Positions 9,313 through 17,579 of a DNA stretch of 64,000 nucleotides are shown in pieces. The DNA is taken from NCBI GenBank assembly GCA_934101115.1, contig CAKOPW010000002.1:62001-126000 (forward strand), in the 5' to 3' direction. This stretch comes from an uncultured Bacilli bacterium (GTDB lineage: Bacteria > Bacillota_I > Bacilli_A > RF39 > UBA660). Each line of letters starts with the position of its first letter. Position 1 is the first letter of the stretch. Under the pieces are notes generated by a model that ran no database searches, was not told the DNA's origin, and saw only the letters and a list, made by a program, of their open reading frames with translations. The position numbers were made by a program, and so were the translations under genes.

Positions 9313-9376
9313 AAAATCAGCGATTAACCGAATAAAAATCATCATTTAACCGAAAAATAATCATCATTTAACCGAA
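9313..9376 (+). repeat. three tandem ~20-bp repeats at a 22-bp period
   Basis: Copies at 9313-9332, 9335-9354 and 9357-9376 share AATCA..A/GTTAACCGAA. The second and third are nearly identical and the first differs at a few bases. A 22-bp spacing is two helical turns. The array ends 5 bases before the -35 of the ATPase promoter, the position expected of a regulator-binding array. Confidence 0.8.
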
Positions 9377-9381
9377 AATTT

Positions 9382-9410
9382 TTGATAAATTTAGAATAAA
9401 TGTGTATAAT
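9382..9410 (+). promoter_or_regulatory. promoter of the DUF4143 ATPase gene
   Basis: TTGATA (9382-9387), a 17-base spacer and TATAAT (9405-9410) lie just upstream of the AGGAG ribosome site of the ATPase. Confidence 0.8.
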
Positions 9411-9433
9411 TAAAGTAGTTAGGAGACTTTATA

Positions 9434-10708
9434 ATGAAAGAATATCGAAAAAGAATTCAAGACAAAATACTTGAAAAAAAATTAAAAGGTAAAGGTGCAG
9501 TTCTAATTGAGGGACCAAAATGGTGTGGAAAAACGACAACAGCAGAACAAATATCTAAAAGTGTTTTATATATGGCAAAACCTGAGGATAAAGAACAAAA
9601 CATTATGCTTGCAGATATTAATCCCAGCTTATTATTAGATGGAGAAGTACCAAGACTTATTGATGAATGGCAATTGGCTCCAAAACTATGGGATGCTGTA
9701 AGGTTTGAAGTTGATCATAGAGGTGAAGAAGGGCAATTTATATTAACTGGTTCCTCTGTTCCAGCAAACATGGAAAGTGTAAGTCATTCGGGAACAGGAA
9801 GATTTTCATGGCTTACAATGCGACCAATGTCTTTATATGAGTCTGGAGAGTCAACTGGAGAAGTAAGTTTAAATGACTTATTTTCCAATCCAAATAGTAT
9901 AAGTGCTATAAATAAATTAACTTTAGATGATATTGCTTTTTTATGTTGCAGGGGTGGTTGGCCTAGAAGTATATTTATGGAGAATGATGTTGCTTTGGAG
10001 CAAGCATATGATTATTACGATGCTGTTATTAATTCGGATATTTCTAGGGTAGATGGTGTTAGCAGAACACCAATGAGAGCAAAGAATTTAATGAGAAGTT
10101 ATTCAAGAAATATTGGAACTCAAGCAAATAATGAGACATTAAAAGAAGATATGATAAATAATGATTCTGCTTCACTTGATACTGATACAGTGCTTTCTTA
10201 TGTTAATGCATTAAAAAAGATATTTGTTATAGAAGAAAGCCCTGCGTGGAATCCGAATTTAAGAAGTAAAATTGCTGTAAGGACATCAGATACAAGATAT
10301 TTTGTTGATCCATCAATTGCAGTCGCATCTTTAGGTTTAGGACCAAAAGATTTAATAAATGATATAAGAACTTTTGGTTTAATATTTGAATCATTATGCA
10401 TAAGAGATTTACGAGTTTATGCTGAAGCAAATAATGGTAAAGTTTATCATTATAGGGATTCTTCTGATTTAGAATGTGATGCAGTAATTCACTTAAGAAA
10501 TGGATCTTATGGTCTTGTAGAAATTAAATTAGGTGGAGATAAGTTAATTCAAGATGGAGCTGAAAACTTAATAAAATTAAAAAATAAAATAGATACGGAA
10601 GTTATGAATAATCCATCATTTATGATGATTTTAACAGCAACAGGCAATTATGCATATAAAAGAGAAGATGGTGTATTTGTTGTCCCAATAGGATGTTTAA
10701 AAGATTAA
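9434..10708 (+). CDS. AAA_14 / DUF4143 family ATPase
   Basis: The 424-residue protein has Walker A GPKWCGKTT (27-35), Walker B-like RLIDEWQLAP (~75), the ILTGSS sensor segment (~100), and a C-terminal DUF4143 region. That region ends in a PD-(D/E)xK-like core, LECDAVIH (~346) and VEIKLGG (~363). Proteins of this architecture are widespread, patchily distributed and functionally poorly defined; a role in mobile or defence-related DNA biology is only a guess. The gene has its own promoter with three upstream repeats and its own terminator, which copies the ffh end. Codon use is slightly less extreme than in ffh. Confidence 0.85.
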   Translation: MKEYRKRIQDKILEKKLKGKGAVLIEGPKWCGKTTTAEQISKSVLYMAKPEDKEQNIMLADINPSLLLDGEVPRLIDEWQLAPKLWDAVRFEVDHRGEEGQFILTGSSVPANMESVSHSGTGRFSWLTMRPMSLYESGESTGEVSLNDLFSNPNSISAINKLTLDDIAFLCCRGGWPRSIFMENDVALEQAYDYYDAVINSDISRVDGVSRTPMRAKNLMRSYSRNIGTQANNETLKEDMINNDSASLDTDTVLSYVNALKKIFVIEESPAWNPNLRSKIAVRTSDTRYFVDPSIAVASLGLGPKDLINDIRTFGLIFESLCIRDLRVYAEANNGKVYHYRDSSDLECDAVIHLRNGSYGLVEIKLGGDKLIQDGAENLIKLKNKIDTEVMNNPSFMMILTATGNYAYKREDGVFVVPIGCLKD

Positions 10709-10718
10709 TAATAAATAG

Positions 10719-10746
10719 ATGAAACTACCTTTTTAGGTGGTTTTTT
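10719..10746 (+). repeat. 28-bp direct repeat, copy 2
   Basis: This exact duplicate of 9280-9307 lies 10 bases after the ATPase stop codon. Confidence 0.9.
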
Positions 10747-10747
10747 T
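10723..10747 (+). terminator. terminator of the ATPase gene
   Basis: It is the same stem as the ffh terminator (AACTACC with GGTGGTT), followed by T7, inside the second direct repeat. Confidence 0.8.
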
Positions 10748-10810
10748 AGTAAATAGGCTAATTAATAAAATAAAATACATAAGTTTTAATTAATATCTTT
10801 TTTCATAATA

Positions 10811-11046
10811 TTTACACATGCTAAAAATGATTTACGTAAAATACAACAAATATGTAGTATAATTAAAAATAAGATAGGTGTGTTAGATTAGGTGAAAATA
10901 AAAAATGTAATGTAAAATAATTTATAAGTTGTGTAATTTAATTTGCAAAAATTAAAAAAATTTTAAAATTTTGTGTAAACCCTTCAAAACGACTTGAAAA
11001 TCGGGGGGGGTATTATAAAATAAAATAGTAGAAAGTAGGTAAAAAT
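10811..11046 (+). promoter_or_regulatory. conserved leader A with G8 tract upstream of a secreted protein
   Basis: This 236-base region is closely matched by 61014-61226, which precedes a paralogous gene. Shared blocks include TTTACAC near the start, ACAACAAATATGTAGTATAAT (10843-10863, a possible upstream -10), a GATAGGTGTGT block, ATTAGGTGAAAA, and the stretch from TTTGTGTAAACCCT through the start codon. The last part holds TTGAAA (10994-10999), eight G (11003-11010) and TATTATAAAA (11011-11020). A CCCTTC segment upstream could pair with the G tract in RNA. A G8 run is striking in DNA this poor in G. The rest of the 338-base gap from 10709 is AT-rich with nothing else recognised. Confidence 0.7.
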
Positions 11047-12564
11047 ATGAAGAAGAAAAGTATGCTTATAGTAGCAATATTACTAATGAGTATTGGATTT
11101 GCAGCAGTAAGTGCAACATTAATAATAAATGGAAATGCAAAGGTAAGTGAAAACGAAGAAGATTTTAGTGTAATCTTCACAGCTGCAAGTATAGATGGAA
11201 AGGATGTATATAGTTCAGTAATAGATGATACAAAGAAAATCATAACATTTGAAACATCAAAATTAAAAACATTAAATCAAACAAGTATACTTACATATGA
11301 AGTAACCAATAACTCAAGTAATTATGATGCAGAAGTAAACGTAACATGTGTACCAAAGGAGGGAACAACAGCAAAATACACAAGTATCAAAAATAAATTA
11401 GACAATGATGCAACAATTGTAAAAGCAAAAAAATCAGTAAATGGAACCTTAAAAGTGACATTAGATAAAACATCAACGGAAGAAGTTACAGAAGAATATA
11501 CATGTAAGTTAGAATTTAATGCAGTGGAAAGAAGCGAAATTACTGTAGTGCCATTAAATTTATATAACTTAATAAAAGAAAATTCAGATACTAAGACTGT
11601 AATAGATTATAAGGTACGTTCAGGAGTAAGTGGAACAAATGGAATATATACAACTACTGTGACTGAAGGAAATGTACCAGTATATTACTATAGAGGAGAT
11701 GCCGATAAAGTAAATAATAATATAATATTCAATAATATGTGTTGGAAAATAATAAGAACAACTGAGACAGGTGGAGTAAAATTAATCTATAATGGAATAA
11801 CAAAAAACGGAACATGCAATAACACAGGAACATCAACTCAAATTGGAACAAGTGCTTTTAATGATGATTTGTTTGGTAATGCATTTGTTGGATATATGTA
11901 TGGAACAGCAGGAAGTTCAACATATGAAGCAACACATGCCAATACCAATGAATCAACAATAAAGAAATACATAGACAAGTGGTATAAAGCTAATTTTGAT
12001 AAAACAGCAGCATCAAAATTAGAAGATACAATATTTTGTAATGATAGAAGTACAAAAGCATATGATTCAAGTACGATTGGAGATACTTCAATGTCTTCTT
12101 ATGGGAACTTAGGATATGAAATAAATGCAACATTGTATGGAGCAGCACACAGGGCATCACAATATTCAAACAATCCAAACCCAAGTCTAGTATGTCAAAA
12201 TGAAAATGATAAATTTACAGTAGAGAGTAAAAATGGAAATGGAAAGTTAACGAATCCAGTAGGATTAATAACATTAGATGAAGTAGTACTTGCCGGATTT
12301 AATACAAGATATTCTAATACAAGTGATTATAAAGATACAACAAATTATTTATATACAAATAGTAATTATTGGACATTCTCCCCTGTGATGGCGGATTATG
12401 CTCGTGGCTTTTCCCACGTTGGCTTTGTTCATGGTACTGGTTATGTGGGTGATACATATGTAGATGTTACCAATGGTGTTCGTCCTGTAGTTTCGCTTGC
12501 GGACGGCACACTTGTAAATTCTGATGGTGATGGAACAAGTACAAATCCATATGTAGTTCAATAG
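11047..12564 (+). CDS. secreted protein, shared N-terminal domain plus C-terminal lectin-like domain
   Basis: The 505-residue protein has a signal peptide or anchor (residues ~3-24, ending GFAAVSATLIING). A domain follows (to ~162, ending CKLEFNAVER) that is nearly identical to the one at 61227. The long C-terminal domain includes NNMCWKIIRTTETGGVKLIYNG and finishes YWTFSP....GVRPVVSLADG....GDGTSTNPYVV, a C-terminal pattern seen in many secreted Firmicute proteins and resembling the C-type-lectin/FGE-like folds used by diversified binding proteins. Bases about 12371-12520 are near 49% GC with about 16% A, unlike the rest of the gene. The ATG follows AGGT by 6 bases. It is probably surface-exposed; the ligand is unknown. 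Confidence 0.75.
   Translation: MKKKSMLIVAILLMSIGFAAVSATLIINGNAKVSENEEDFSVIFTAASIDGKDVYSSVIDDTKKIITFETSKLKTLNQTSILTYEVTNNSSNYDAEVNVTCVPKEGTTAKYTSIKNKLDNDATIVKAKKSVNGTLKVTLDKTSTEEVTEEYTCKLEFNAVERSEITVVPLNLYNLIKENSDTKTVIDYKVRSGVSGTNGIYTTTVTEGNVPVYYYRGDADKVNNNIIFNNMCWKIIRTTETGGVKLIYNGITKNGTCNNTGTSTQIGTSAFNDDLFGNAFVGYMYGTAGSSTYEATHANTNESTIKKYIDKWYKANFDKTAASKLEDTIFCNDRSTKAYDSSTIGDTSMSSYGNLGYEINATLYGAAHRASQYSNNPNPSLVCQNENDKFTVESKNGNGKLTNPVGLITLDEVVLAGFNTRYSNTSDYKDTTNYLYTNSNYWTFSPVMADYARGFSHVGFVHGTGYVGDTYVDVTNGVRPVVSLADGTLVNSDGDGTSTNPYVVQ
12371..12520 (+). other. GC-rich, A-poor segment, candidate variable region
   Basis: By hand count, a 140-base stretch here is about 49% GC and 16% A on the coding strand. 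Codons are mostly C- or T-ending (GGC, CGT, TTC, TCC, CAC), whereas the rest of the gene prefers GGA, AGA and ACA. It encodes the residues after YWTFSP up to RPVVSLADG. Adenine depletion at codon positions 1-2 is the mark left by diversity-generating retroelements. No template or reverse transcriptase is in the window. Confidence 0.5.
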
Positions 12565-12708
12565 TATATTGAGGTGTGCGCTATAAAGATCATATATAAT
12601 TTGTAAATTGTAATTAGAATTTAATTAAAAATTATAAAAAATTTAACATATAATTTGAATATGTAAAAAAAATGACAAAATTTTAACATATTTTTTGACA
12701 ATTAAAAA

Positions 12709-12729
12709 CCACTTATTTGTGGCTTTTTT
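12709..12729. terminator. bidirectional terminator between the secreted-protein gene and the ger operon
   Basis: CCAC (12709-12712)-TTATTT-GTGG (12719-12722) is followed by C and T7 on the plus strand and by T5 on the minus strand. It overlaps the stop codon of the ger permease gene. Confidence 0.65.
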
Positions 12730-13663
12730 TCTTGAAATTATAATTAAAAATTATGAATACTAATGCAGTTATACCTAATATAAATGGTTCATATTTATAC
12801 ATTGTAAGCATTGCAATATAATATTTATTAACTAAACTTGCGAATATGAATAAGATAGGTATAATTATATTTATTATCTTTTTGTTGGTTAAGCAATTTT
12901 TTATGCTATTTGTTAAATAAAGTAAACTCATTATGATGTTAAATAACCATATGAATGATACGAAATTTTCTATATTTTGGATGAATCCACCAATTGATAT
13001 CTTCTTTAGTAAAACGTATTCGGGATATCTTACTACTTCAACAAGTGGATATGAAAATATTCCGTAGATCATAACGCAGTCAATAATTAAAAACATTGTT
13101 GCTAAGGTATAAGTTTTTAAAATACTTATATCTTTTTTTTGATTTTCTTTAGTCATAATTACAATTGATGTTGATAAGATTGTATAGTTTAAACCAGACG
13201 TTAAAATATTCATTGGTTTGGTATGAGTATAAACAAAGTTTGTGATATCAAAATATGGAAGTAAACAAAATAATGCGAAAAGGTATATACAGATATTTAC
13301 AACTACCATGATATTACTTACACGATATAAAACGATTTCCTTTTTATTTAGAACATAGAGCATTAAAAGCAGTAGGGGTATGCTTATCATAGATTTACTC
13401 ATTAAATTTAAATACATTGTAGATGCCATATTAATTAAAATTACTAAAGCATATACGGATATTATTGAATAAAGTATGATATTAAAAACATTGTTTTTTT
13501 TCTTGATATCTAAAAAATATAAAAGAATCATTCCTAAAATATAACCTATTAAAATAGAGAATAAAAAGTTTTCTTTGGAAGAAATTAGTATCCTTGAAAA
13601 TCCTATTGCTAGAAATAAACCTTGCATATTAAAAAAGTTTAAAATATTCCATTCTTTTTTCAT
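12713..13663 (-). CDS. GerAB-type spore germination permease
   Basis: The 316-residue, almost entirely hydrophobic protein has about ten predicted membrane segments and fits the GerB subunit of nutrient germination receptors (APC-like fold), which binds the germinant in the spore inner membrane. Its start overlaps the end of the upstream ger gene by 4 bases, making it the last gene of an A-C-B operon. Sequence identity to characterised members looks low. The family call rests on size, topology and its place beside clear GerAA and GerAC genes. Confidence 0.85.
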   Translation of the reverse strand: MKKEWNILNFFNMQGLFLAIGFSRILISSKENFLFSILIGYILGMILLYFLDIKKKNNVFNIILYSIISVYALVILINMASTMYLNLMSKSMISIPLLLLMLYVLNKKEIVLYRVSNIMVVVNICIYLFALFCLLPYFDITNFVYTHTKPMNILTSGLNYTILSTSIVIMTKENQKKDISILKTYTLATMFLIIDCVMIYGIFSYPLVEVVRYPEYVLLKKISIGGFIQNIENFVSFIWLFNIIMSLLYLTNSIKNCLTNKKIINIIIPILFIFASLVNKYYIAMLTMYKYEPFILGITALVFIIFNYNFKKKSHK

Positions 13664-14625
13664 TTTATTAGAAGTCCTTTCTTATTAATATGAGTATTTA
13701 CTTCAATATCAAAATCAAAATCATAGAAATGCTTGTCCATATTATGAAATTTGTTTAATAACATGTTATTTATTCCTAAAATGTCTGCTTGATAGTTTTT
13801 TAATTTTTCTATTAAATCATTGATGCTGTTTTCTATTTCTTTATTGTATCTTCCTTGAATATTTTGTAAATCTTTTATATTGTTGGCTTCTTCTCCTGTT
13901 GTGATTTGTTTAACAGTTGCTTCTAAATCTAGAGTTATTTTTATTTTATCCTTTATATCTATTTTTTTATCTATTTTGTTTATATTTATTTCGATATATT
14001 TGTCTTTTCCGTTTTTTATATAACTATTTTCATAACCAAAGAGTAATTTTAAAGTATTAAGTTCATTGTTGTTTAAAGTATCAATCTTTTTATTATCCTT
14101 GTATAAATTAAGCTTACTGACTTTTAAGTTTTCATCTATAATTGGGAGTACGAAGTCGGTATTTTTATCTTTTAACTTTTTTATAGTATCGAAGAAATTA
14201 TCTTTGTAAACTCTTTCTAAAATGTTTTTTAAAGTTTCTCCCATATTTTTATCCTGATCGTATATATCCGTTTTTTCAGTTATACAAAGATAAAAAGTAT
14301 TGTTGGTTTCAGGACTTCTTAAAAAGTAATTTAATGTAGTATCAATAGGAGTATTTTCTGTTAAAATAACGGCATTTAAATGAGCATAATAAAGGTATTT
14401 ACTTGAGCTAATTAATGCGTTATCTAAGGCATTTGTTAATGAGTTACCAACTCCTGAATAAGTTTTAAATTCTTCTTCATCAACAACTTCAACTGTTGTA
14501 TAAAAAAGATTATCTTTATAATCTATTAATATAGAGGAAACGATTCCAAGATCATTTAATTCATGATAATTAGCACATCCTGTTAAACAAAGTATACTTA
14601 GAATTAAAATAATTAGTTTTTTCAT
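13660..14625 (-). CDS. GerAC-type germination receptor lipoprotein
   Basis: The 321-residue protein has a lipoprotein signal (MKKLIILILSILCLTGC, Cys at 17) followed by the Ger(x)C start YHELNDLGIVSSILIDY, typical of the outer, lipid-anchored subunit of germination receptors. It continues with the usual three-domain layout, including a RSPETNNTFYLCITEK segment. It is somewhat shorter than Bacillus GerAC (about 370). It overlaps both neighbours by 4 bases, so the three subunits should be made together, probably late in the forespore, although no sporulation promoter could be assigned. Confidence 0.9.
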   Translation of the reverse strand: MKKLIILILSILCLTGCANYHELNDLGIVSSILIDYKDNLFYTTVEVVDEEEFKTYSGVGNSLTNALDNALISSSKYLYYAHLNAVILTENTPIDTTLNYFLRSPETNNTFYLCITEKTDIYDQDKNMGETLKNILERVYKDNFFDTIKKLKDKNTDFVLPIIDENLKVSKLNLYKDNKKIDTLNNNELNTLKLLFGYENSYIKNGKDKYIEININKIDKKIDIKDKIKITLDLEATVKQITTGEEANNIKDLQNIQGRYNKEIENSINDLIEKLKNYQADILGINNMLLNKFHNMDKHFYDFDFDIEVNTHINKKGLLIK

Positions 14626-16001
14626 GGTGCCTCCTTATATCTATTTTTACTTAGAAGTTTACTTCGTTTCTTTGTTTTCATTTTAAATAAAGTTTGTTTT
14701 ATGTAAGTAGAATCAAATGGCGAAAGTGGATAAAAATATGGTTTATCAAAGACTTCATAACTTGTAAGAGAAGCAATAAGTGCAATAAAACCAATACCTA
14801 TTCCAAAAAGACCATATATAGCTGCAACAAATAGAAATAAAAATCTCCAATGTCTTATTGAATTTATTATTTCAAGATCTGTAAAAATTAAACTTGAAAT
14901 AAAAGTTATAGCAACAATAATAATCATTATAGGTGAAACTATACCAGCAGATACAGCGGCTTCACCTAAAACAAGTGCTCCTAAAATAGAAGTGGCGGAT
15001 CCATAACTTGATGGAAAACGAATATCACTTTCTCTTAAAATTTCACATATGATAAGTGTAATAAAACATTCAATTACGGCTGGAAATGGAACTTTACTAC
15101 GCTGATCCTGAAAGTTTATAAGAATAGTTGTAGGTATAGTTTCTTGATTATATGTGGTTATAGCAACATATATTGCTGGTGTTAAGATAGCTAAAAAGAA
15201 ACAAAAGAAACGTAATAATTTTAAAAAGTTAATATTTATGGCTTTTTCATAATGATCAGCAATTGGATTTATAAAATCGGCTAAAAAAGAAGGTAAAATT
15301 AAAGCATTGGAAGAGTTATCAAGAATAACTACTATTTTTCCTTCTAGTAAAGAGGCCGCCACAACATCAGGTCTTTCAGTTACTTTAAAAGCTGGAAAAG
15401 CATTTTTTGATTTATCACCTAAATATTTTTTTAACTGAGAAACATCATTAACGCCATCTCGATCAATCGCTTCTAATTTTTCGATAACTTCGTTGTATAT
15501 TTTTTCTTCAGCAATTGTTTCTATATAAAGAACACTTGCTGTATTTTTTGTATATCTTCCTATAAAGACATCTTTATTTTTTAAGTGTTTGGATTTTATT
15601 CGACGTTTAATTAAACCTAGGTTAACTTGATAATTTTCAACAAAAGCTTCTTTTGGACCATATATTGTACTTTCAGTAGTTGGAGTGTCGATTGAACGTG
15701 ATAAGTTTCCTCTTGTTTCTACCGCGATTACTTGATGTCTATTTATAACGATAGTAAAACCTGATTCTAAATAAAGAGATAAAGTATCATAGTCAGGAAC
15801 ATCTTTTATATTAGGACTGGGAATTAGTTCTTTTATATCTCTAGGTATATGACTTTTAGGTATGATTTTCAAAATATAATCGTTTATTTTATTTTGATCA
15901 ATAATAGATTCAAGATAGATAATATAGATGTTTTTTATTTTTTTAATATTTAAATCAGTTACATTTTTATAGTCTTCACTTATTTTTTTTATATAGTCCA
16001 T
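14622..16001 (-). CDS. GerAA-type germination receptor subunit
   Basis: The 459-residue protein has a soluble N-terminal half and a membrane C-terminal half. Family marks are FTIVINRHQVIAVETRG, ERPDVVAASLLEGKIVVILD, LTPAIYVAITTYNQETIPTT, CEILRESDIRFPSSYGSATS and the final YFYPLSPFD. Such subunits oligomerise into ion channels that open on nutrient sensing. The ATG at 16001 was chosen because GGTGAT lies 5-6 bases upstream on the minus strand; the longer TTG-started frame (to 16028) has no ribosome site. It is first gene of the ger operon and divergent from the UbiB-like kinase gene. Confidence 0.93.
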   Translation of the reverse strand: MDYIKKISEDYKNVTDLNIKKIKNIYIIYLESIIDQNKINDYILKIIPKSHIPRDIKELIPSPNIKDVPDYDTLSLYLESGFTIVINRHQVIAVETRGNLSRSIDTPTTESTIYGPKEAFVENYQVNLGLIKRRIKSKHLKNKDVFIGRYTKNTASVLYIETIAEEKIYNEVIEKLEAIDRDGVNDVSQLKKYLGDKSKNAFPAFKVTERPDVVAASLLEGKIVVILDNSSNALILPSFLADFINPIADHYEKAININFLKLLRFFCFFLAILTPAIYVAITTYNQETIPTTILINFQDQRSKVPFPAVIECFITLIICEILRESDIRFPSSYGSATSILGALVLGEAAVSAGIVSPIMIIIVAITFISSLIFTDLEIINSIRHWRFLFLFVAAIYGLFGIGIGFIALIASLTSYEVFDKPYFYPLSPFDSTYIKQTLFKMKTKKRSKLLSKNRYKEAP

Positions 16002-16093
16002 ATTATCACCGTTAAATAGTTTAACCAAAAGTTAAAAATATATGTTCTTTTGTTAATAAATAATATATAATATTTTTTTAAGGAGTTTTTTCT

Positions 16094-17527
16094 ATGAAAT
16101 TATATTTTGAAGTATTTCGTGCTGTAGTGAAAAAAATAATATTAAGAAAATCAAATGGAGAAGTGATTCGTGATTTTGCAACTAATATGGGTGTTGTTTA
16201 TATAAAGCTTGCTCAAATGTTAGCAACGCATGAATTTCAAAATTATTTTAGTGAAAGTGATAGAGTTGCTTTATCGAGTATATGTGACAATATTGAACCT
16301 GTTGAATTTAAAATTGTTGAAGATACTTTGATAAGTGCTTATGGTGAAAATTATTGTGATTTATTTTTGTCTATTGATGAAACACCAATTGGATCAGCTT
16401 CAATCTCTCAAGTATATAAAGCTAAACTTAAAAACGGAAAAGATGTTGTTATAAAGGTTAAAAGAAAAGATGTTGAAAAAAATATCGTAGAAGATGTTGA
16501 AAAGTTAAAAAAACTTATGCATAGATTTGGAATGTTTATCAATTTTAAAAATTTCTTTGGAGGAGAACATGCTTTAAATTTATATTTAAAATGGATAAGC
16601 GAAGAGACAAATTTTGATAATGAAATAAATAATATAAAAATGTATGGTGAATTTTCAGAAAAAGTAAACGGAAGTGTAGCTAATACAACTAAAATATGTG
16701 TACCAAAAGTATATGAAGAATTATCATCAAGTGATGTTATTGTTATGGATTATATTCCTTATAAAACTATCAATCAGCTTCCTTTAACAGAGGAAAATAA
16801 AGACTTGATAAAAAAGGCTATAAATAGTTATTTGAAACTAAGTTTTAATTCTCTTTTAGAGGATGATAATGTAATTTTTCATGGAGATCCTCATAGTGGA
16901 AATCTATGTGTTGATAGTTTTGGTAATATTTATTTTTTAGATATGGGGTTGTTGTTTTCTTTAGGTAAAGAAGAAATTGAATTTTGTAAAGAATTTTTCT
17001 TTGCAGCTTATACAAGTGATTTTGAAAAAATATTTTCTATAATAACACGTTATGGTACGTTGAGTGAAAAGCAAAAGAAAAGATTAAAAGAAGAAGTTAA
17101 AACTTACTGTGATAACTTACGTGGTAGAGAAGTAACTAATTATTTTATGGATATGGTTATGATATTTACTAAATACGAACTTGATCCACCTGAATTCTTG
17201 TTTGATATGGCAAAAGCTTTCGTTTGTTTAAATGGAGTAGGTAAATTTACTCAAAACTATGTAAGCTGTGATGCATTATTGAAAGAAATTATTTTAGAAT
17301 ATGTTATTAAAAGTCAAATAAAAGCAACGGCAAAAGCATCTTTAAATTCCATAAAAATATTTCCAAAAGCTTTATTGAATCTAAAAAATTATGGTTTATC
17401 AGGTTTGGTGGCTCAAATAGAAAGTGATGAAGATCTAAGAAGTGATATCATTAATCTTATTGATATATCGGAAACAAATATTAATATACTAAAGAAAACA
17501 ATTAAAGATTATCTTGGAAAAAAGTAA
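16094..17527 (+). CDS. UbiB/AarF (ABC1) family atypical kinase
   Basis: The 477-residue protein shows the family-specific KxGQ-like motif as YIKLAQMLATH (~37-47), the altered nucleotide loop as IGSASISQVYKAKL (~97-110), the VIKVKR lysine, and the catalytic HGDPHSGNL (~264-272) followed by LDMG in place of DFG. Members act in ubiquinone and isoprenoid lipid homeostasis in other bacteria. No quinone genes are nearby, so the substrate here is unknown. The Gly of KxGQ is Ala here. The ATG follows AAGGAG. No strong hydrophobic C-terminal helices are obvious. Confidence 0.9.
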   Translation: MKLYFEVFRAVVKKIILRKSNGEVIRDFATNMGVVYIKLAQMLATHEFQNYFSESDRVALSSICDNIEPVEFKIVEDTLISAYGENYCDLFLSIDETPIGSASISQVYKAKLKNGKDVVIKVKRKDVEKNIVEDVEKLKKLMHRFGMFINFKNFFGGEHALNLYLKWISEETNFDNEINNIKMYGEFSEKVNGSVANTTKICVPKVYEELSSSDVIVMDYIPYKTINQLPLTEENKDLIKKAINSYLKLSFNSLLEDDNVIFHGDPHSGNLCVDSFGNIYFLDMGLLFSLGKEEIEFCKEFFFAAYTSDFEKIFSIITRYGTLSEKQKKRLKEEVKTYCDNLRGREVTNYFMDMVMIFTKYELDPPEFLFDMAKAFVCLNGVGKFTQNYVSCDALLKEIILEYVIKSQIKATAKASLNSIKIFPKALLNLKNYGLSGLVAQIESDEDLRSDIINLIDISETNINILKKTIKDYLGKK

Positions 17528-17579
17528 CTTTTGTTTACAAAAAAGTAATTTTTCTTTATAATTGTTATAGGTGATAAAT

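Larger units (their letters stand above)
9280..10746. mobile_element. candidate inserted cassette at the 3' end of ffh
   Basis: Two identical 28-bp sequences (9280-9307 and 10719-10746), each consisting of the last six ffh codons including the stop plus the ffh terminator, flank about 1.4 kb that contains only an ATPase gene with its promoter and upstream repeats. The first copy is the genuine end of ffh; the second serves as the terminator of the ATPase gene. This looks like insertion with duplication of the gene end, as seen for islands that integrate into 3' gene ends. No recombinase or terminal inverted repeats are visible, so mobility is inferred. Confidence 0.4.

Noticed and set aside
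9313..9376. Possible CRISPR array
   Set aside because: There are only three copies, a 22-bp period with about 2 bases between repeats, no spacers and no cas genes.
10811..10920. Short leader peptide beginning GTG AAA in both conserved leaders
   Set aside because: Both leaders can be read as a 7-codon frame after ATTAG, but no ribosome site lies at a workable distance.
11013..11243. 76-codon minus-strand frame across the G8 leader
   Set aside because: It is antisense to the signal peptide region of the 11047 gene and lacks a ribosome site. Its Phe/Ile-rich composition is that of a shadow.
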